5,749 nt of DNA from Chthonomonadaceae bacterium (GTDB lineage: Bacteria; Armatimonadota; Chthonomonadetes; Chthonomonadales; Chthonomonadaceae). Location: positions 1 through 5,749 of the forward strand of contig JACMPS010000057.1 of the NCBI GenBank assembly GCA_014377395.1. The letters run 5' to 3'. Positions 1 to 3,313 of this stretch are shown piece by piece; position 1 is the stretch's first letter; the number at the start of each line of letters is the position of its first letter. The notes under the pieces are model-generated. The model searched no databases, was not told where the DNA came from, and saw nothing but the letters and a program-made list of their open reading frames with translations. The position numbers and the translations under genes were made by a program.

Positions 1-67
1 GGGCAAGGGCGGAACAGGCGGAACTGATAATCCCGGTTCCCCCGATAAACAAAACTTTCAGGCTCAC
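1..67 (-). CDS. NAD-dependent epimerase/dehydratase family protein, N-terminal fragment
   Basis: Read on the minus strand, a GTG at 67-65 opens a frame that runs off the left edge of the window after 22 complete codons. The peptide contains KVLFIGGTGIISSACS, a first beta strand followed by a glycine-rich loop (GGTGIIS). This is the classic NAD(P)-binding start of short-chain epimerases/dehydratases of the extended SDR superfamily, which act in the cytoplasm on nucleotide sugars or related substrates. The start is supported by an AGGA Shine-Dalgarno core (plus-strand 76-79) eight bases upstream of the GTG, and by the binding loop falling within the first 15 residues, as is usual. No in-frame ATG lies just upstream. 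The substrate cannot be told from this fragment. The gene lies about 200 bp downstream of the esterase on the same strand, but the repeat-containing gap argues against tight co-transcription. Confidence 0.8.
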   Translation of the reverse strand, partial: MSLKVLFIGGTGIISSACSALA

Positions 68-130
68 GACGATCTTCCTCTTTTCTTACTTGGGTTTTCA
101 ATCTTATGTTAGTCAACCACCCGCTTCGCT

Positions 131-200
131 AGAGAACACGGAGGCACAGAGAGATACGAAGAGGGGAAAGCCTCACGCAAAGACGCTAAGCGAAGGAGAA
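131..200. repeat. Degenerate tandem-octamer intergenic repeat
   Basis: The gap between the esterase stop (272) and the epimerase start (67) holds a strongly purine-rich stretch on the plus strand, made of two modules of near-repeated octamers. Module one is CACGGAGG then CACAGAGA (137-152). Module two is ACGCAAAG then ACGCTAAG (175-190), followed by CGAAGGAG. From memory, such paired modules (a CACAGAG-type block and an ACGCAAAGACGC-type block) recur as dispersed intergenic repeats in many environmental bacterial genomes, so I read this as one copy of such a family. The window shows only this copy. A 7-bp inverted repeat, CTTCGCT (124-130) and AGCGAAG (189-195), brackets the array. No open frame of note occurs in 68-271 and no clear terminator was seen after the esterase. 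Confidence 0.5.
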
Positions 201-271
201 GTAAAACAAGAGAGGAAAATCTTCACCTCAACACTTAATCCTTAACTATGACACTTTTCTCTTTGTCTCTC

Positions 272-1213
272 CTATTTGGGATAATCCCGAAAAATCCAGC
301 GCAGAATGTCCGGTAAGATCACGCCCCCATGATCGTCGGAGTGACCTCCTTCCCCGAAAACGTAGTTGAGATCGTACCCTTTTTCCTTGAGTGCCGCCAC
401 CATTGCGATATTTTGCAGGTGCCAGTCGCGCTTGAGATTGTTCGGGCTTCGGTTGTCATCAAAGCCGTCTTCGATAAAAACGCGGAGAGGTTTATGATCG
501 GCTTTTCGCACTAAATCCGGGTAGACGTGACCGCCGCGAATGTCGGTGAAACTTCCAATCAGGCTAATCACTTTCCGGAACTCGTTCGGGCGTTCCCATG
601 CTACCGTGAACGCGGCAATCGCGCCACTACTGGAGCCTCCAATTGCCCGCCCCTCCGGGTCTTTCGTCAGATTGTAGGACTTGCTGACTTCGGGAAGCAT
701 TTCTTCGACGACAAAACGCGCATACTGATCGCCGAGCGAATCATACTCTTCGCTCCGGTTGTTGGGGTTGCCGAAGCCGAGCGAGTCCGGGTAGTCGTCA
801 CCACGTTGCCCTGGCGTGATGAAGATACCAATTGTCACCGGAATTTGTCGCTTGTGGATCAGGTTTTCCAGCACGTTTTGCACACGCAACACGCCATTCG
901 GATTGGTGGCGCGTTGCCCGTCCTGAAAGACAAGCACACACGCGGGCTTGCTCGCCACATATTGCGCCGGAACAAAAACCCAGTAATGCCGCACCGTGTT
1001 CGCCAGAATTTTACTCTTAAAAAGAAAGGGTCCCTCAAGTTTTCCTTTCGGCGTTCCCTCCTGCGGCAATGAGTCGGGACTGAGTTTGTATCCTGGCTTT
1101 GCAATGGCTTGAGCGGGAGTGGAAGGGGTAGGTTTTGGAGTTTCCTGTGCAAAAGCCGTTTGCAAAAGTCCTCCTGCGATCAGCAACATCAGTCCTGTCG
1201 TGGACACTTTCAT
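272..1213 (-). CDS. Secreted alpha/beta-hydrolase esterase (enterochelin esterase-like, putative esterase family)
   Basis: This 313-residue protein begins with a signal peptide: MK, a hydrophobic core (about 7-17), then AFA before Gln23, a likely signal peptidase I site. A short Pro/Thr-rich linker (25-35) follows. The rest is an alpha/beta-hydrolase domain of the putative-esterase family. It shows a YWVFVPAQY strand (77-85), VFQDGQ (95-100), a GSSSG nucleophile elbow (193-197, catalytic Ser195), a probable acid in EDGFDDN (Asp249 or Asp252/253) and EGGHSDDHGG with catalytic His291. The C-terminal LRWIFRDYP resembles tails I know from periplasmic esterases sometimes fused to gluconolactonase-like domains. 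It should hydrolyse an ester outside the cytoplasm; the substrate is unknown, and no siderophore genes adjoin. The frame stays open to an ATG at 1345. The 1213 start is preferred because GGAG lies six bases upstream, the signal peptide then starts at residue 1, and the candidate promoter lies downstream of the 1345 ATG. Confidence 0.88.
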   Translation of the reverse strand: MKVSTTGLMLLIAGGLLQTAFAQETPKPTPSTPAQAIAKPGYKLSPDSLPQEGTPKGKLEGPFLFKSKILANTVRHYWVFVPAQYVASKPACVLVFQDGQRATNPNGVLRVQNVLENLIHKRQIPVTIGIFITPGQRGDDYPDSLGFGNPNNRSEEYDSLGDQYARFVVEEMLPEVSKSYNLTKDPEGRAIGGSSSGAIAAFTVAWERPNEFRKVISLIGSFTDIRGGHVYPDLVRKADHKPLRVFIEDGFDDNRSPNNLKRDWHLQNIAMVAALKEKGYDLNYVFGEGGHSDDHGGVILPDILRWIFRDYPK

Positions 1214-1219
1214 TTTTTT

Positions 1220-1223
1220 CTCC
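1220..1223 (-). promoter_or_regulatory. Ribosome binding site deciding the esterase start
   Basis: Minus-strand GGAG lies six bases before the ATG at 1213-1211, separated by an A-rich spacer. Neither upstream in-frame ATG (1249 or 1345) has a comparable Shine-Dalgarno element. This is the main reason for starting the esterase at 1213, which puts the signal peptide at the very N-terminus. Confidence 0.7.
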
Positions 1224-1329
1224 GTCTTTCGTTTTGTTGGTGTTCGCATTGTTAAGGAAGACTCGCCTTCTCCGTTAAGTTGACCTGTAAAAGCGAAAAA
1301 TGCTTTTTTTGTGATAAAATTTCTTCCAG

Positions 1330-1359
1330 AATGTAGCACAGACAATCAGGTTAGGTCAA
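1330..1359 (-). promoter_or_regulatory. Candidate esterase promoter with extended -10
   Basis: On the minus strand, TTGACC (plus-strand 1354-1359; five of six matches to the sigma-70 -35 consensus) is followed after 18 bases by TACATT (1330-1335; four of six matches to the -10). The -10 is preceded by TGC, giving an extended TGn element. Transcription would begin near 1323, leaving a leader of about 110 bases before the esterase ATG. The ATG at 1345 would then lie outside the transcript. The -35 element overlaps the left arm of an inverted repeat (1348-1390), so repression by a bound protein is plausible. This is a match by eye only. Confidence 0.4.
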
Positions 1360-1390
1360 GATGGGCTTCTCTCTCATCAATGACTAACCT
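1348..1390. repeat. Inverted repeat in the divergent esterase/HEAT intergenic region
   Basis: AGGTTAG (1348-1354) is exactly complementary to CTAACCT (1384-1390). After one bulged base (G1355) the pairing continues with TCA (1356-1358) and TGA (1381-1383). Inside it, GATG (1360-1363) can pair with CATC (1375-1378). The element lies between two divergent genes. Its left arm overlaps the candidate esterase -35, and its right arm abuts a weak plus-strand -10-like TATTCT (1390-1395) upstream of the HEAT gene. It could be an operator or simply an RNA hairpin; the sequence does not decide. Confidence 0.4.
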
Positions 1391-1438
1391 ATTCTACTTT
1401 TGCTGTCCAGCAAAGAACCGTCTTGAGGAGACTCGATT

Positions 1439-2206
1439 ATGATTTCAGGTCAAGAACAGGGATTAACGAGTGGAGATAAGGCATTAGACGCACTGGCGCG
1501 TTTCGAGGACAAAGAGGACCTGGAGAGTCTTAAAAGCATCCTATGGTTTTGCCTTCATTCTGATTGGATCGTCAGAGAACACGCACTCACACTTTTACAG
1601 CAGAAATCCTTATCATTTTCTTTGTTCGCAGGGCGATCCCTTCTTTACGATCCTGCACCTCTGGTTAGAGAGGGAGCCATCCTTTGTCTTGTACAAAAGA
1701 AAACACACCTCCACACACGCCTTATTTATGGGATGCTTACCGATGTCAACTGGACGGTGCGTTGTGAAGCGGCAATGTGTCTTGCAGAGATGCCTGTCAC
1801 TTATTCGCTGGAGAGTATCGTTGCTGTCTATCTTGCAGAGGAGGATGAGTTCGTTCGGCGCGACCTTGCTTATCTGATCGGCAAAACAAAATCAACAGCG
1901 AGAGCAAATACGCTCCGAGAACTCCTCAACACAGAGCAAGAGCCGATTGCCCGCGTAGGGCTTCTGGCGACTTTGCACAAATTGGGAGAAAAAGACGTAC
2001 TCGATCCGATGTTGGAATACTACAATCACGAAGACCGCATGTTGCACCGTAATCTCACCAACACATTCTGGGATCTCAACTTCACCGTAAAAGAAAAAAG
2101 GCACATTGTAAGTACCGTTTCACAAACTTCTTTGCACCTATCAGTGCTTGCCGACTACCGAAAATTGATTGACTTCTGGAAACTGAAGCCACAGGTAGCA
2201 AAATAA
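1439..2206 (+). CDS. HEAT-repeat protein
   Basis: This 255-residue protein has no signal peptide or membrane segment, so it is probably cytoplasmic. After a short polar N-terminus it is built of about six helical-pair repeats of roughly 30 residues. The second helix carries the typical HEAT pattern of a bulky residue, Val/Ile, Arg and then small residues: DWIVREHAL (42-50), APLVREGAI (73-81), NWTVRCEAA (104-112), DEFVRRDLA (136-144), EPIARVGLL (168-176) and a degenerate RMLHRNLT (200-207). The last 45 residues depart from the repeat and may cap the solenoid. Such proteins are generally binding scaffolds; no catalytic motif is visible, and neither partner nor pathway can be named. GAGGAG (1425-1430), eight bases before the ATG, supports the start. 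It is divergent from the esterase and convergent with the aldo/keto reductase, so it is probably monocistronic. A PBS-lyase-type HEAT protein is an alternative label. Confidence 0.85.
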   Translation: MISGQEQGLTSGDKALDALARFEDKEDLESLKSILWFCLHSDWIVREHALTLLQQKSLSFSLFAGRSLLYDPAPLVREGAILCLVQKKTHLHTRLIYGMLTDVNWTVRCEAAMCLAEMPVTYSLESIVAVYLAEEDEFVRRDLAYLIGKTKSTARANTLRELLNTEQEPIARVGLLATLHKLGEKDVLDPMLEYYNHEDRMLHRNLTNTFWDLNFTVKEKRHIVSTVSQTSLHLSVLADYRKLIDFWKLKPQVAK

Positions 2207-2225
2207 TCTTGCCACCTGTGGCTTC
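2185..2225. terminator. Hairpin between convergent genes, probable bidirectional terminator
   Basis: GAAGCCACAGGT (2185-2196) pairs perfectly with ACCTGTGGCTTC (2214-2225), a 12-bp stem. One mismatch (A2197/C2213) is followed by four more pairs (2198-2201 with 2209-2212), around a seven-base loop. It lies between the tail-to-tail HEAT and aldo/keto reductase genes. Its left arm encodes the last residues of the HEAT protein, and the loop contains that gene's TAA stop (2204-2206). Neither side has a clear T-tract, so it is not a textbook intrinsic terminator. Its position and perfect stem suggest it ends or protects both transcripts. Confidence 0.6.
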
Positions 2226-2236
2226 ACGACTCTGGT

Positions 2237-3208
2237 TTACGCGACTGCCGCGTCAATCGCAGAGAGCGTTTCTTCAGAGAGCGTAACCCCCGATGCCCCG
2301 GCGTTGTCGTCCACCTGCTCCGGGCGGCTGGCTCCGATAATGACGCTTGAGACGTTCGGTTGGCGGAGGCACCACGCAAGTGCCAGTTGCGCCATGCTCA
2401 GACCCAAGCCTTCCGCAATCGGTCTCAGTTTCTCAACCTTTGTGAGCAGAGCGTCATCTAGTTTTCCCTCTTTTACGCCCATAAACTGGTTTTGTCGGGG
2501 GTCGCCGGCGCGAGTATCAGCGGAGACCGTTTGTCCGGGTTTGTACTTGCCTGTCAATACACCCTGTGCGAGTGGCGAGTAGACGATTTGTCCGATCCCT
2601 TCCCGCTCCGAAACCGGAATGACCGCGCCTTCGATGTCTCTTCCGATCAAGTTATAGTAAGGCTGATTAGAAACAAGGCGATCCAGATTCAGCTTGTCCT
2701 GAATCCGCACGGCGTCCACAAGTTGATCTGCAGACCACATACTGACTCCGGTGTAAAGCACTTTTCCCTGTGAGGTCAGGTCGTCCAGGGCACGAAGCGT
2801 TTCTTCAAGAGGCGTTTCGTTATCGTAGCGATGACACTGATAAAGGTCTATGTAGTCCAGTCCTAAGCGTTTTAGGCTTGCGTCACACTGCTCCCGAATA
2901 TGCTTGCGGGAAAGCCCCCGGTTGTTGGGCATTTTGCTGTCGCTCATCGGGAAAAAGACTTTGGTTGCCACGACGTAGGTGTCTCGACTGAACTTTTGCA
3001 GAGATTTCCCTACCACTTCTTCACTTTTGCCACGCGCATACCCATTCGCCGTGTCGAAAAAATTGATTCCGAGCTCGTAAGCGCGATCTATACACGCCTC
3101 CGCCGTCTCGTTTTCGGTGGTATTCCCGTAGGTCAGCCACGACCCCAAACATACCTCACTTACTTTGACGCCACTCGCGCCGAGTCGCCGATATTTCATT
3201 TCGCTCAT
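2237..3208 (-). CDS. Aldo/keto reductase (YghZ / Kv-beta-like group)
   Basis: This 323-residue protein is a full-length aldo/keto reductase, a cytoplasmic TIM-barrel enzyme that reduces aldehydes or ketones with NAD(P)H. The catalytic tetrad is visible: Asp52 and Tyr57 in FFDTANGY, Lys83 in ATKVFF and His126 in YQCHRYD. Cofactor-contact segments follow: SNQPYYNL (180-187), YSPLAQGVLTGKY (210-222) and the C-terminal IIGASRPEQVDDN (290-302), where Ser294, Arg295 and Gln298 occupy the 2'-phosphate/adenine-binding loop, favouring NADPH. The YQCHRYD and GASRPEQ signatures place it nearest the YghZ and Kv-channel beta-subunit-like group. Its physiological substrate is unknown; detoxification of reactive carbonyls is a usual role. 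An AGGAG/GAGG purine tract (about 3219-3226) lies 10-13 bases before the ATG at 3208. Met4 is an alternative start without a better ribosome site. It is divergent from the LptD-like gene and convergent with the HEAT gene; no clear promoter was identified. Confidence 0.92.
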   Translation of the reverse strand: MSEMKYRRLGASGVKVSEVCLGSWLTYGNTTENETAEACIDRAYELGINFFDTANGYARGKSEEVVGKSLQKFSRDTYVVATKVFFPMSDSKMPNNRGLSRKHIREQCDASLKRLGLDYIDLYQCHRYDNETPLEETLRALDDLTSQGKVLYTGVSMWSADQLVDAVRIQDKLNLDRLVSNQPYYNLIGRDIEGAVIPVSEREGIGQIVYSPLAQGVLTGKYKPGQTVSADTRAGDPRQNQFMGVKEGKLDDALLTKVEKLRPIAEGLGLSMAQLALAWCLRQPNVSSVIIGASRPEQVDDNAGASGVTLSEETLSAIDAAVA

Positions 3209-3295
3209 CGTTATTCATCCTCTCCTTAATTAAACCGTCAGTAGGGCGTGAATTCGTTTCCGTCTTTCTAACTTCTATCAGTTTACCCGCTGATG

Positions 3296-3304
3296 TGTTA
3301 TAAT
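3296..3304 (+). promoter_or_regulatory. Extended -10 promoter of the LptD-like gene
   Basis: TGTTATAAT is a perfect extended -10 (TGn plus TATAAT at 3299-3304). No recognisable -35 lies 15-19 bases upstream, which extended -10 promoters tolerate. Transcription should begin near 3311, three bases before the ATG at 3314 or almost at it, giving a leaderless or nearly leaderless mRNA. Consistent with this, there is no Shine-Dalgarno sequence before 3314. A small inverted repeat, ATCAG (3277-3281) and CTGAT (3290-3294), lies where the -35 and spacer would be. Confidence 0.65.
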
Positions 3305-3313
3305 GTAGCCGGA

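Noticed and set aside
25..289. The 10-mer GATAATCCCG occurs at 25-34 and 280-289, the second copy forming the palindrome GGGATAATCCC
   Set aside because: Both copies lie in coding sequence of unrelated proteins and are explained by codons (GTGII in one, RDYP in the other), so this is likely coincidence rather than an attachment or binding site.
527..1072. 181-codon plus-strand open frame opposite the esterase
   Set aside because: It is antisense to a well-supported esterase with signal peptide and catalytic motifs, has no ribosome site or recognisable domain, and its composition is that of a shadow frame.
1214..1345. Esterase N-terminal extension to the ATG at 1345
   Set aside because: It would bury the signal peptide 44 residues inside the protein, lacks a Shine-Dalgarno sequence, and its start codon lies upstream of the candidate promoter's -10.
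3216..3218. Minus-strand ATG just after AAGGAGAGG, opening a 20-codon frame overlapping the aldo/keto reductase start
   Set aside because: It sits only three bases from the AGGAG core, is out of frame with the reductase and encodes an unremarkable 20-residue peptide. A regulatory upstream frame cannot be excluded but is not supported.
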